64,000 nucleotides of DNA from Cyclina sinensis (GCA_012932295.1 JAAONU010000003.1:33280361-33344360), one strand, 5' to 3'; positions 12,030-22,491 are shown, counted from the stretch's first letter. Made by a program: numbers and translations. Notes: generated by a model from the letters alone, not told the origin.

Positions 12030-13440
12030 TAAGTTGCTTGTTACCTCGAAGCGTATTTATCGGCCTCTGACAGCGTCAAATCATCAACCCGGGTCGCTAG
12101 CTTCGTAACCCAACGCACAAACCACTCGGCCACCGAGTCAACCTATCAGGAATGTTCTTTTGTATAATGAGTGCAAAAGGATAGTAGTACATGAGAAGAA
12201 ATCTGATATTCAAGCAATACGAGACAGTAGTTTAATCATATCGTATTGCTTGAATCAGATTTCGACTCATGCGCTACTAAAAAGAATCAGACTATTAATA
12301 CATTTTAACTGCTCCTTTAAGGATTCCGAGTCTCTGTAAAAGAAGTTGTACTGGGCCGTACAGTACCCATAGATTATTTTAAGTTAATGTTTGACATACC
12401 GAGTACTATAAATCTTACTTCTTCAATTTAGAATTTAAATTTACTTAATAATTATACTGTGTCTGCTTGAGAAGACATATATTGTACAGGGAAAGTAATG
12501 TCAAAGCTTAAAGCATAGAAACATACACTTCGTAACTAGCTGAAATCAATAGCCATCATTAAAACTAGCTTCAACCATGAACATCTGCCACAGGGAAAAG
12601 GAATTCCGATACGTATGATAAAAATCAAAATGGAGCTAAGGCATTTCTAAAGTTGATTTCTACATCACTTAATACAATGAACAGAGAATCCTGTTGTTAG
12701 AGAGAAAACATAAATCATTCCTTAAGTCAAATATTCAATCAATTATAGTAAAATTATACACCCAGCAGAGCTTTTCGAAAAATGTTTTCTTACGATTGTA
12801 AGACACCTTTTAGCAACTGTTAACTTCCACGTGGACTTGTATTTATTTATCTATCTATTTTTTTATTTATTCTTACACTTAATCGTCGTATAAGTCAGAT
12901 GCATTTACTCGTATTTCCTTTAAAGTGTCGTCTTACAGACGTTAGGAGGACGACTTGAGAGGACGAACAACAATTTTCCTCGGCTTCGGCTCGGACAAAA
13001 ATTGTCGTTTGTCCTAGCGAACCGCCTTCTTAACGTCTGTAAAAAGACACTTTCGAAGAAAAACTCATATTGTATCTATTATATACAATCGAAAAAATAT
13101 GGTCAAACCAGATATTAATATTTTCTTTTGTATCAATTACATCGCTATAATTCAATCATTTTAATGTATTTTAAAACCCTAAATTTGGTATGACTGAACA
13201 GAAAGCCAACAAGCCAACATCGCGAAACTGTTTTCGTTAGAACATTAACATTGTCCTCTAAATCTAAATGAAAGAAAAAACACTGATTAAATAAACGGAA
13301 ATAGAGAAATAAAATTAAATAAATTCTGACCCCTGAGGCAAATATTGCTGTAAAGTGTGCTATTCCTCAATAACCTTATCAAAATTTTGTTTTGCTGTCA
13401 GGAGTCGTTGCATCCGCTAAAAGGTAACAAGCAACGTAAA
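12030..13440. mobile_element. Transposon-like element with inverted ends, copy 2
   Basis: The left end (TTGCTTGTTACCTCGAAGCG then CTCTGACAGCGTC) and the right end (CTGTCAGGAGTCGTTGCATCC then AACAAGCAACGTAA) are inverted versions of one motif. The interior at 12,880-13,030 holds an inverted pair (GTGTCGTCTTACAGACGTTAGG versus CGTCTGTAAAAAGACAC) around GGCTTCGGCTCGG. No transposase ORF. The right end runs directly into the 29-bp satellite. Confidence 0.5.
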
Positions 13441-14495
13441 ATGTGCTCCAAAGTAAAAAGCATATAAAATGTTTTAAAGTAATAAACAAAGTAAAATGTG
13501 CATCAAGGTAACAAACAACATAAAATGTGCTTTAATGTAGCAAACGACGTAAAATGTGCTTCAATGAAGTAAACGACGTAAAATGTGCTTCAAGGTAACA
13601 AGCAACATAAAATGCACTCTAAAATAACAAAACACGTAAAATGTGCTTCAAAGTAACAAACAACGTAAAATGTGCTTAAAGGTAACAAACAATGTAAAAT
13701 GTTTTTCAATTTAACAAGCAACGTAAAATGTGCTTCAAGATAACAAACAATGCACAATGTGTTTCAAGGTAACAAGCAACGTACAATGTGTTTCAAGATA
13801 ACAAACAACGTACAATGTGTTTCAAGGTAATAAGCAACGTACAAGTTGCATCAAGATAACAAACAACGTAAAATGTGCTTAAAGATAACAAGCAACGTAA
13901 AATGTGCATCAAGATAACAAACAATGCACAATGTGCATCAAGATAACAAACAACGTACAATGTGTTTCAAGGTAATAAGCAACGTACATTGTGCATCAAG
14001 ATAACAAACAACGTACAATGTGTTTCAAGGTAATAAGCAACGCACATTGTGCATCAAGATAACAAACAACGTACAATGTGTTTCAAGGTAATAAGCAACG
14101 TACTATGTGCATCAAGATAACAAACAACGTACAATGTGTTTCAAGGAAATAAGCAACGTACTATGTGCATCAAGATAACAAACAACGTACAATGTGTTTC
14201 AAGGTAATAAGCAACGTAAAATGTGTTTGAAAGAAACAAGCAACGTAAAATGTGTTTCAATGTAACAAGAAATGTAAAATGTGCTTCAAAATAGCAAGCA
14301 ACGTAAAATGTGCTTCAAGATAACAAACAATGTGAAATGCGCTTCAATGTAACAACAACGTAAAAAAAAGTTTCAAGGTAAAAAGCAGCTTAAAATTTGT
14401 TACATGGTTACAAGCAACGTAAAATAAGTTTCAAGGTAACAAGCAATGTAAAATGCACTTAAGTGTAACAAGCAACGTAAATGCACTTAAAGGGT
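13395..14495 (+). repeat. 29-bp satellite array A, about 36 copies
   Basis: The unit is AAGGTAACAAGCAACGTAAA plus ATGTGCTTC. Between about 13,900 and 14,210 two variants alternate (AAGATAACAAACAACGTACA and AAGGTAATAAGCAACGTACA types), giving a 58-bp higher-order dimer repeated about five times. Copies are head to tail with no spacers. Confidence 0.9.
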
Positions 14496-14820
14496 GCTGG
14501 ATCTACATCTACGTGTACAAGGCAATTTATGGTCTCAGTTTATTAAAATTATGCAAATATTTCTTTTGACAACTGTTTTCTGTTAACTATTTCTCCCAGA
14601 TTTTTTCTGTTAAATTTTCTCCCAGATTGTTTTCTGTCAGATAAAAATATTGTTAATATGGTGCTGTATAAATAGATGTATCTATGTTATAACCTGGTAC
14701 TATTTAAATTATCAATTGAAATGTTTACTTGTAAATGTTTTATGTTCTTCTAAGTAAATGCATGTTTTTTCACTGAACTGTGTAATTATAATGGCTCTAA
14801 ATATATGTTTACATTTAATG

Positions 14821-14920
14821 NNNNNNNNNNNNNNNNNNNNNNNNNNNNNNNNNNNNNNNNNNNNNNNNNNNNNNNNNNNNNNNNNNNNNNNNNNNNNNNN
14901 NNNNNNNNNNNNNNNNNNNN
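14821..14920. other. Assembly gap (100 N)
   Basis: Exactly 100 N. The base before it coincides with the start of a (ATGTT)n microsatellite in copy B (31,351), and the sequence after it is an unrelated tandem array, so the true gap size and content are unknown. Confidence 1.
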
Positions 14921-16375
14921 ATCACCAGTAGATGAACCTTATTGATTTTGAGGTCATTAGGTCAAAGGTCAAGCTCATAGGGACCTTTATCCTTAAATGG
15001 TTTCGGATCAATAACTAGAAACGGTTTGACCTAGATTCACCAAACTTGGTACGCTGGTTGGCCATCACCAGTACATAAACCCTATTGGTTTTGAGGTCAT
15101 TAGGTCAAAGGTCAAGCTCATAGGGACTTTCATCCTAAAAACGGTTTCCGATCAATAATCAGAGAACGCTTTGACCTAGGTTCACCAAACTTGGTATGCT
15201 GGTTGGTCATCACAGTAAATGACCCTTTTTGACTTTGAGGTCATTAGGCCAGAGGTCAAGATCACAGAGACTTTCATCCTAAAAACGGTTTCCGATCAAT
15301 AACTAGAGAATGTTTTGACATAGGATCACCAAACTTGGTATGCTGGTTGGTCATCATCAGTACATGAACCCTATTGACTTTGAGGTCATTAGGTCAATGG
15401 CTAAGATCACAGAGACTTTCATCCTAAAAATGGTTTCCGCTCAATAACTAGAGAACGCTTTGACTTAGGTTCACCAAACATGGTATGCTGGTTGGTCATC
15501 ATCAGTACATGAACCCTGTTGACTTTGAGGTGATTAGGTCAAAGGTCAAGATCACAGAGGGAGCTTCATCCTAAAAATGGTTTCCGATCAATAACTAGAG
15601 AACGCTTTGACCTAGGTCACCAAACTTGGTGTGCTGGTGGCCATCACCAGTAAATGAACTACTGAGGTCATTAGGTCAAGGTCAGATCAAAGAGACTTTC
15701 ATTCTAGAACGGTTTTCGATCAATAACTAGAGAACGCTTTGACCTAGGTTCACACCAAACTTGCTGTGCTGGTTGGGTCATCCGCCAGTAGATGATCCCT
15801 ATTGATTTTAAAGGTCATTAGGGTTAAAGGTCCAGCTCACAGGGACCTGTCATCCTAAAAATGGTTTCCGATCAATAACTAGAGAACGTTTGACCTAGGT
15901 TCACCAAACTGGGTATGCTGGTTGGTCATCACCAGTAAATGGACCACGAATTGACTTTGAGGTGATTAGGTCAAAGGTCAAGATCACAGAGACTTTCATC
16001 CGTAAAGATGAGTTTCCGATGGGGGAAAAGGGGGGGCCGATCATTACTAAGAGAATGCTTTGACCTAGGTTCACGGGCAATTTTGGGTATGGCTTGTTGG
16101 TCATCACCAGTAGATGATCCCCTATTGATTTTGAGATCATTAGGTTCAAGAGGTCAAGAACGCAGAGACTTCATCCAGAAAAACATTTTCCAATCAAGGT
16201 AACGAGAGAATGCCTTGTATGATCTAGGGTTACACTAAACTGTCGGTAATGCTGGGTTTGGAAATACATAGCCCCATTAGAGGACCCCGAATTGATTTGA
16301 GGTCATTAGGTCAAAGGTCAAGGCACAGGGGATCTTGATCCTAAAAACGGTTTCTGATCAATAACTAGAGAACGT
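14921..16375 (+). repeat. ~146-bp tandem repeats with AGGTCA motifs
   Basis: About ten copies of a unit containing TTTGACCTAGGTTCACCAAA, CTTGGTATGCTGGTTGGTCA, GAGGTCATTAGGTCAAAGGT and GGTTTCCGATCAATAACTAG. The first copies are clean. From about 15,600 onward the copies carry many single-base insertions and G-runs. No coding content. Confidence 0.9.
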
Positions 16376-16532
16376 TTTTGGCCCAACAACAAGCAATTAG
16401 GTGCTGCTGGGGGGGCATGTATGTTTTTACAAACATTTCTTGTTCCTTTGCTTTGGAATACCTTATCTTTACGTTGGTATATTTTATATATCTCTCTCTC
16501 CCTCAAGGCGTGCGTGAGTGCGTGCGTGCGTG

Positions 16533-16534
<2 letters not shown>

Positions 16535-16566
<32 letters not shown>
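16535..16566 (+). repeat. (GT)n microsatellite in copy B
   Basis: About 16 GT dinucleotides preceded by GC-interrupted repeats (GTGCGTGCGTGCGTGC). Confidence 0.9.
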
Positions 16567-16567
<1 letters not shown>

Positions 16568-16959
16568 CTAAATCTTCTAAAGTTCAAGGGTTTTTTTGGT
16601 AATCAAGCACTGGGAGACCGTTTATTTTAAGAGCTGTAGTACTTGTTTTCGGTGGTTTTTTCATTTACATGTATTCAACAATAAATCAATAAAGGTTCGA
16701 ATGTTATTGGTCTTGTAATATTGAACAGAAGTGTACATTTTCAATTCACTATATGTATAAAAAACTATAAATGCAGTTTTTTTCTTACATTTCTGACAGA
16801 CCATCGTTTATTAAGGATTGTGATGCTTTTCATTATTACAATGTATTTAAATTTACTGTAAACATGAATACCTGAACCAAGCTCAGGCATTTAGGGCCGT
16901 ATTGAACAGTTTCACAGCTAAAAAAAATACGACTTTAACAAGGGATCCCTGCGCCCTGA

Positions 16960-17395
16960 CATTAAGATGCTTGTTACCTCGAAGCGTATTTATCGGCCTC
17001 TGACAGCGTCAAATCATCAATTGTAGTTACGGCAGGTATCACATGGTAACAGATTGAAGTCTTATACAGCGGGAATTATAGTAAATAGATACATGAAGGA
17101 GCATTTGAATATATATGTTTCACTCTTAATCTAACTAAAAGTGACATAGATACATTATTTTTGTGATGAAAACGCTTTATGATTGTCTTTAATCACGCTA
17201 TCTTTTACACCATATCAACTTGCTTTATTATGAAAAGATGTTTGATGAAATATCCTTTTGCATTGATTATACAAAAGACCACAGAATGTTTTACCTCAGC
17301 AGATGCCTATGACACCCGATGCATATCTACATTGAGGAACCACATGCAACATGTTTTAAGGCATTTTAATGTAACACATTCTTATTTAACATGGT
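16960..17395. mobile_element. Left end of transposon-like element, copy 3
   Basis: Terminal motif TGCTTGTTACCTCGAAGCG plus about 350 bp that align with 650-1,050 (shared phrases include TTATGAAAAGATGTTTGATG and CAGCAGATGCCTATG). Its right end is at about 29,700-30,050, beyond the inserted Gypsy element. Confidence 0.5.
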
Positions 17396-17632
17396 AGTCA
17401 ACAAAAGCCCCCACCTGGTGTGGATGGAACAACTTATTTCCAGAAGACCCTACGGTGCGTGTATTTTACCTCCCCGATCCCCGATCCCCAGTCTAGGCCG
17501 ATACTGTTGGAAACAGTACCCGATTAGGTTACCACCCAGTCCTGGGAAATCAGTCGGTAACTCAGTTGCTACCCGGAATCGAACCCGGGTGGCTAGCTTC
17601 GTAACCCAACGCACAAACCTCTCGGCCACCGA
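17395..17632 (-). mobile_element. tRNA-derived SINE
   Basis: Read on the minus strand, the head has a pol III A-box-like GGTGGCCGAGAGG (17,618-17,630) and a B-box GGTTCGATTCC (17,575-17,585) at tRNA spacing. A tRNA-unrelated body (GGGAGGTAAAATACACGCAC, then AAGTTGTTCCATCCACACC) follows. A true tRNA is excluded because the 3' half does not close an acceptor stem. Copy A keeps only the head (12,088-12,140). Confidence 0.7.
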
Positions 17633-17695
17633 TTCAGGAATGTTCTTTTGTATAATGAGTGCAAAAGGATAGTAGCACACGAGAAGGAATCTGAT

Positions 17696-17699
17696 ATAT
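17696..17699. other. Target-site duplication of Gypsy-1, left
   Basis: ATAT directly before the LTR. The same four bases follow the other LTR at 28,376-28,379, and the paralogous empty site in copy A reads CTGATATTCAAGC. Confidence 0.7.
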
Positions 17700-19308
17700 T
17701 ATTACGCTCCTGCGCTTGGTATTTTCTATTATGTTTAATGCTGATAAGCGACTATTTGGACGTATTGCTTAGGGTTCTGAGGTTTGACTTTATGAAACCC
17801 ACGACCTGGATGACCGACTTGGCTCAAGTATTGGACCAGTGGTTTAATGCCCCTGATATCTTCAGTGGTGCTTACTCTCAGTTCTTGTTAACTCTGCTGT
17901 AGACTGCAGTACCGTCATTGGCTGCTCTCAGTGACCTCGTTAGTTTTTCTCTTGTAAGCCACAGTTAACCTGATTGACTGCTCTCCGTGACTGTCGAAGA
18001 CAATACTTGCGAGAGGGCTAGCTTATTTTGGTTGGACTCCCAAACTATTTATATTTTATAATAATTCTTAGAAACACCTAACTAAACACATAAGAAACAA
18101 TATTTAATTCAACTTATTTAATAAAACTTTATTATATCTAACAAAATCAGAAAACAAGTTATTCTAGGAAAATAGTACAAAGTTAAAAATCACGGTGACA
18201 GTCGCGGCGAAACCACAAAAATGACGCGGTTCTGTCAGTTCCCAAGATAATAACAACAAAGAAATAAATACTATATAGACAATGTTTAAGGTTTACTTGC
18301 TCTTTTATCTAAAACATTTACTGGAAATATGCATAAAAAATGAGTGCACACCGTTTAAAATTTAGTTGAATACGCCGAAAATATAAGTTTCTTGAAAAAG
18401 CCAAATACGGTGAGCCTATGTGAATTTAGAAGTTGGAAGACCCCGAATGAAAGAAATCGGGCTATTTATATGCCACAATCCCCACACTATCCACAGCTGT
18501 GCAAAAGAACGATCCACAAATTTTCCGTGGAACTCCACATATTTCTGTGGGAGTGTGGAAAAAAAGACGCTCCACAAGTTTTCTGTGGGGTTGCATTTAC
18601 CACAAAATACTTTATATTTTAAAGGATGACAGTGGTAAAACCATTGAAAGGTATAAAACAAACCTCAAATTTACGTTTGCGAGATGCAATATAAGGGAGC
18701 ATCATTAAAATTGAGTTAAAAATAATTGTCCCACGTCAGCCACAGGATTCACAGCATCCACAGTTGCTATGCGACTTCTCACCGTGGGTAAACAAAGTAT
18801 TCAAAATGGCCGAATAGCAAGTGCGTTTAAACATAGAACATGAAAATGGAAGTGTTACACTTTGACTTAGGAATAATCATTCGACCGAACTACAGATCTT
18901 TGGTTTCTCTATCATATACAATCAAAGTCTAAATTCTAAAGTGTCAAAATACGAAGCAATTTATTGTTTACATAAGTCGTGAAAACTGGATACATTCAGT
19001 ATAGACGTACGAGACTACCATTCAAAATTCACTTTAAATGCATATTATTTAGAAATCTAGGTGCAAGACAGATTGTGAAAATACACGTCTTAAACACATT
19101 TTACATTTGGCGAACATAAGTCAAAATTATCAAGAGTCTTAGTACGTTGAACTTTGTATGGTGAGAAGCTCACATCATACCCTACATTCATGAACAAGTT
19201 ATACAATAAATAGTGATAATAGGAACAATTTGAAGGAAATTCCACTGTGTAGAAAAAATATGTTCTACAAGTCAAGGTAAGAGTCTAAAGAAACACCAGG
19301 GTATTACA
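17700..19308 (-). repeat. Gypsy-1 3' LTR (1,609 bp)
   Basis: Starts TATTACGCTCC (first TG mutated to TA) and ends GGGTATTACA. It is nearly identical to 26,657-28,375 apart from a 141-bp segment it lacks and an extra ~35-bp stretch at about 18,003-18,045. It includes three short CCACA..TGTGG hairpins at 18,514-18,588. Confidence 0.95.
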
Positions 19309-19325
19309 TTACCCCCCAGTTTTCT
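19309..19325 (-). promoter_or_regulatory. Polypurine tract of Gypsy-1
   Basis: On the minus strand AACTGGGGGGTAA abuts the start of the 3' LTR, the usual place for the plus-strand primer. Confidence 0.65.
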
Positions 19326-19767
19326 ATGGCAAAACTCCTGTTGCCATACATACTATTTTCACCAATAATACATAATGAGCATATGGAAAACCTTAAATAC
19401 GATGGTGAGTACCCTAACTTAACATTTTAGCACTGAATAAAAAAGTTATAAATAGACACATAACTCCGCAGTCAATAACTGACAGAACATCATTTATATT
19501 TAAAAAGCATAACGAGAATTATGGTTTAATTACAAGGAGAAGTAATGACTCAATAAAATTCCTTTTACAACTTAATTTCAATGAAGAGCACTTAAACATA
19601 CCAGAAAGTAAGTGTAATTATTCATTAACTTATGACTAGGAAAACCTATGACTAGAGACAACTATACATTCAACAATTAATTCTTAAATTTTATAGAATT
19701 TCTTTTAACAGTAAACTCTTAACAGTTTCTTAACAATAAACAATTAATACTATAAATAGAAGGAAAA
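19326..19767 (-). other. Gypsy-1 3' untranslated segment
   Basis: AT-rich, non-coding DNA between the extra ORF and the polypurine tract; no other feature seen. Confidence 0.5.
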
Positions 19768-21033
19768 TCATCTCCGGTGAGTGTTGCTCTTCTTAGTGAC
19801 AACTGACTTTAAGGCCCTGTCATTCTCCTTATCTTCATCTTCCCTCGCCCTCTTGTTGGTGCTTTGGCTGCTGGTCGTCTCGCGATTGCGTGCTTGGCGC
19901 CTCTGCTCATCTGTCAAGCGATCGACTGCCCTTGAGATCTGCGTCAAGGAAGTACCCATGGCATCAAGAGACTGCTGAAAATGACGAGTGGCCCTTGCTA
20001 CTGACTCGACTGCAAATGTCACTTTACCAAGGGCCACCTCCATGGTCTTCTCAAAATGCCCAAGCACAGCATTCAAAGGGTCCAATGAATCCTCCTTCTG
20101 GGTATTCTGAGGCAGCGTCTGGGTCTCCTGGTCCACCATCTTCTTAACTGGTTCCGGCTGCTTAGCTGCAGACTGTGCTGGTAGGGGTGAGAATATCATA
20201 TTCTCTGACGACTGTTCCCCTAATAGCTGAGGCATGATATTCTCCTCCGTACAGTTGGGCAGCTCAGGTGTCATCAGAGGAGAGAATGCTGACCGGTTGG
20301 ATACAGCAGGGGTATGAGATCCACTCCTGGCCGCAGGAAAATCAGGGATGCGAAGCTGTGGAGAAGTTGACAGTATGGGTGTCGGCTCATACCTCAACGA
20401 CTGACTTCTAACGTTCGGCTGAGGATGCGTGTTGGATCCTCCAGTACCTGCGCAGTTGGACGAAGTACCGAAGATATCATCCATGAAGTCTGTGTCAATA
20501 GGCTCAGTCAAACTTGGCCTAGCAGGATCGTACTGGTTCACAGGTGGTGCAAGTGGTGTCTGAGCCTTTAGGTTGGTACCAGTAGATGAAAGCAGTGAGG
20601 CCAAAACTGATGGGGGCAGCTTAACGGTGACCAGCTCTTCAGGGTTGCTCTGGCTAGGTGTGCTGGTCGATGCCAAACTCTCTGTGGGCCTAAACCGTTG
20701 ATGCTCCTCTTCAGTGAGGGGTCGGAAGTCTATACCTTCCTTGATTGGCCTGGCATTGGGGTTGCGCACCAGATACCGAGAAGCATCACCTTGGTACTCA
20801 GGCATGGCAACCATGGTAACATGTCTCTTGTAGCTTGTCACATGTCTGTCCAGCTGGTCTAAGGTTGTGCAACGAAACATACAAAGCTTACAATAGAATG
20901 GGGTCTGATCCAGAGCCATGTGGTGTTTCATGACATGGTCAACCACCCGGTACCGATCTCCCACATAGCTAGCTCCAGCACCTCCACACTGCATGCAAGT
21001 GAACAACCTCCTCTTGACTGGCCTGTTGTCCAT
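19768..21033 (-). CDS. Gypsy-1 extra ORF: double C2H2-like zinc-finger protein
   Basis: Intact 421-codon ORF in the env position, same strand as pol. The start chosen is the ATG at 21,033; the frame is open four codons further up, but that codon is TTG. The context GCAATGG is a good initiation context. Two finger-like motifs occupy the first 80 residues: CMQCGG..HVMKHH and CKLCMF..HVTSYKRH. A Pro/Ser/Thr-rich linker of about 200 residues includes an acidic patch (DTDFMDDIF). Near the C-terminus come a hydrophobic-heptad stretch (about residues 320-370, likely coiled coil) and a basic tail (NKRAREDEDKEND then KKSNTHRR) that could be a nuclear signal. No membrane segment, so it is not env. I do not recognise the family. 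DNA or RNA binding, with self-association, is inference. Confidence 0.85.
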   Translation of the reverse strand: MDNRPVKRRLFTCMQCGGAGASYVGDRYRVVDHVMKHHMALDQTPFYCKLCMFRCTTLDQLDRHVTSYKRHVTMVAMPEYQGDASRYLVRNPNARPIKEGIDFRPLTEEEHQRFRPTESLASTSTPSQSNPEELVTVKLPPSVLASLLSSTGTNLKAQTPLAPPVNQYDPARPSLTEPIDTDFMDDIFGTSSNCAGTGGSNTHPQPNVRSQSLRYEPTPILSTSPQLRIPDFPAARSGSHTPAVSNRSAFSPLMTPELPNCTEENIMPQLLGEQSSENMIFSPLPAQSAAKQPEPVKKMVDQETQTLPQNTQKEDSLDPLNAVLGHFEKTMEVALGKVTFAVESVARATRHFQQSLDAMGTSLTQISRAVDRLTDEQRRQARNRETTSSQSTNKRAREDEDKENDRALKSVVTKKSNTHRR

Positions 21034-21038
21034 TGCTT

Positions 21039-21070
21039 CCTGCAAGACACCAATTGTAAAAAAAAATTAC
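21039..21070 (-). promoter_or_regulatory. Candidate 3' splice acceptor before the zinc-finger ORF
   Basis: On the minus strand a run of about ten T is followed by ACAATTGGTGTCTTGCAG (AG at 21,041-21,040) and, six bases on, by the ATG. This is a strong pyrimidine-tract/CAG acceptor and suggests the ORF is translated from a spliced RNA joining the 5' leader. The donor was not located. Confidence 0.6.
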
Positions 21071-21285
21071 TTCCTGTTAACTCAGCACATAGACCTCAGG
21101 GTAACTGACAGTACTTTACACGCAAACACGTCAACCGTAATGATAAACTCTTCATGACAATTAATAAGAACGCTTCAGCGATAACATGTCAAAGGTTCAG
21201 TTCGGCATCGATACCAATAACGTGACCAGCATTTAGCATTTTCGGCTCGCTCGTCTCATAAAACAAAACAAAAACACATCAGACA

Positions 21286-22488
21286 TTATTGTTTATTTAA
21301 TAGTCGTTTTGACATCTTATGGGCCCACTTTGGCGCCTTTGCCCCATTATACATTTTCAATTTATCATGATGTATTAGCACAGAGTGCCCCTCAGGGTCC
21401 AGCTGCACCACAAAATTTACAGGTGACATTTTCTTGGTGATGACGTATGGCCCATCATACCTCTTCTCAAGTTTTGGGGATATACCAACTGTTCTAGTCT
21501 CATGCAACAACCAGACTATGTCGCCCACCGTGTAACACACAAACGACATCTTGGCATCATACAAGTCCTTACTTCGCTTTGCGCTGACTTTAAGATGTGT
21601 TCTTGCAACCTCATGTGCTCTGAGCATGCGCTTTTGAATCGTTTCTACATATGGCCGATATGATGACACTGTGTCGTCCTCTTTCGTTCCATACACCAAC
21701 TGTCCAGGAAGTCTGACCTCTCGACCAATGCACAACATATTCGGTGTTAGTTTGGTCGACTCATTTGGTGAAGATCTGTATGCTCCTGCCAAGCATCCGA
21801 GGAAAAGGTCCCAGTCTGTCTGATCAATAATGTAGGCCTTTATCATCTTAAGAAGCGTCTTGTTGTAGCGCTCCGTTTGACCGTTACATTTCGGATTCCT
21901 TGGACTTGTTCGACTCTTTTTAACCTGCAATAAGGAGCAAAGTTCTTTAAAAACAGTGCCCTCAAAGGTAGAGCCTTGATCACTGTGAATTCTTAGAGGC
22001 GTCCCCCAACGCGAAATAAAGTCATTTGCAATCCTAAGAGCACAATCTTCAGCTAGCTGGGATGGGACTGCAATGACTTCGACATACTTGGTAAAATGGT
22101 CAGTTAAGACTAATATATACCTATTTCCATTGGTAGTGATAGGTAATGGACCAAGATAATCAATTGCCAGCGTATCCCATGGGGCGCCACTTTGCATTTG
22201 ACCCATTGGACCTCTAGGGGGTTTCTGCAATGCCTTGTCAGATTCGCACGAGTCACAGGTCTTAACATATAAATTAACATCACCCTTCAGGCCATATCAA
22301 TAAAAATTTGACTGAATCCTGTTTTTAGTCTTCTTTGTACCTAAATGTCCTGCTAACACTCTATCGTGCATTTGGCTCAAAATGTCTTTTTGCAAACTCT
22401 TTGGTACAATAACCTGTTCATACTCATCAGTTCCGTTCTTCTTTTTGAATCGTCTGTACACAACTTTATTCCTGATGAAAAGAGAGTC
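21286..22488 (-). pseudogene. Gypsy-1 integrase
   Basis: From about 22,488 down: a zinc-binding N-terminal region of the H2C2 type (DRVLAGHLGTKKTKNR, then KTCDSCES), the catalytic core with Asp in AIDYLGP, Asp in IHSDQGSTF and Glu in NGQTERYNK, and a C-terminal domain with VGDIVWLLHE and KRYDGPYVITKK. The frame is joined to RNase H but interrupted by a stop at 22,489-22,491 and a TGA near 22,300 in place of an expected Trp. The core from 22,230 to the stop at 21,286 is uninterrupted. It would insert element cDNA into host DNA; this copy is broken. Confidence 0.9.
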
Positions 22489-22491
22489 CCA

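Larger units (their letters stand above)
11541..14820 (+). repeat. Segmental duplication, copy A
   Basis: From the phrase GCTTTGGAATACC onward this block matches copy B at 16,434-17,699 plus 28,376-31,350, including a GT microsatellite, a shared AATAAATCAATAAAGGTTCG tract, the 29-bp satellite and the following unique sequence. Relative to copy B it lacks about 550 bp (17,020-17,575), the Gypsy element and about 430 bp of LINE sequence. It stops exactly at the N gap. Confidence 0.9.
16434..17699 (+). repeat. Segmental duplication, copy B, left part
   Basis: Matches copy A from 11,541 up to the phrase GAATCTGATAT, where the Gypsy element begins. It retains a segment (17,020-17,575) that copy A lacks. 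Confidence 0.9.

Noticed and set aside
13395..14495. Possible CRISPR array (29-bp repeats)
   Set aside because: Repeats are head to tail with no spacers, in a spliced eukaryotic genome, and grade into a transposon end; this is satellite DNA.
17570..17635. tRNA gene on the minus strand
   Set aside because: Same reason: pol III boxes without a closing acceptor stem, attached to a tRNA-unrelated SINE body.
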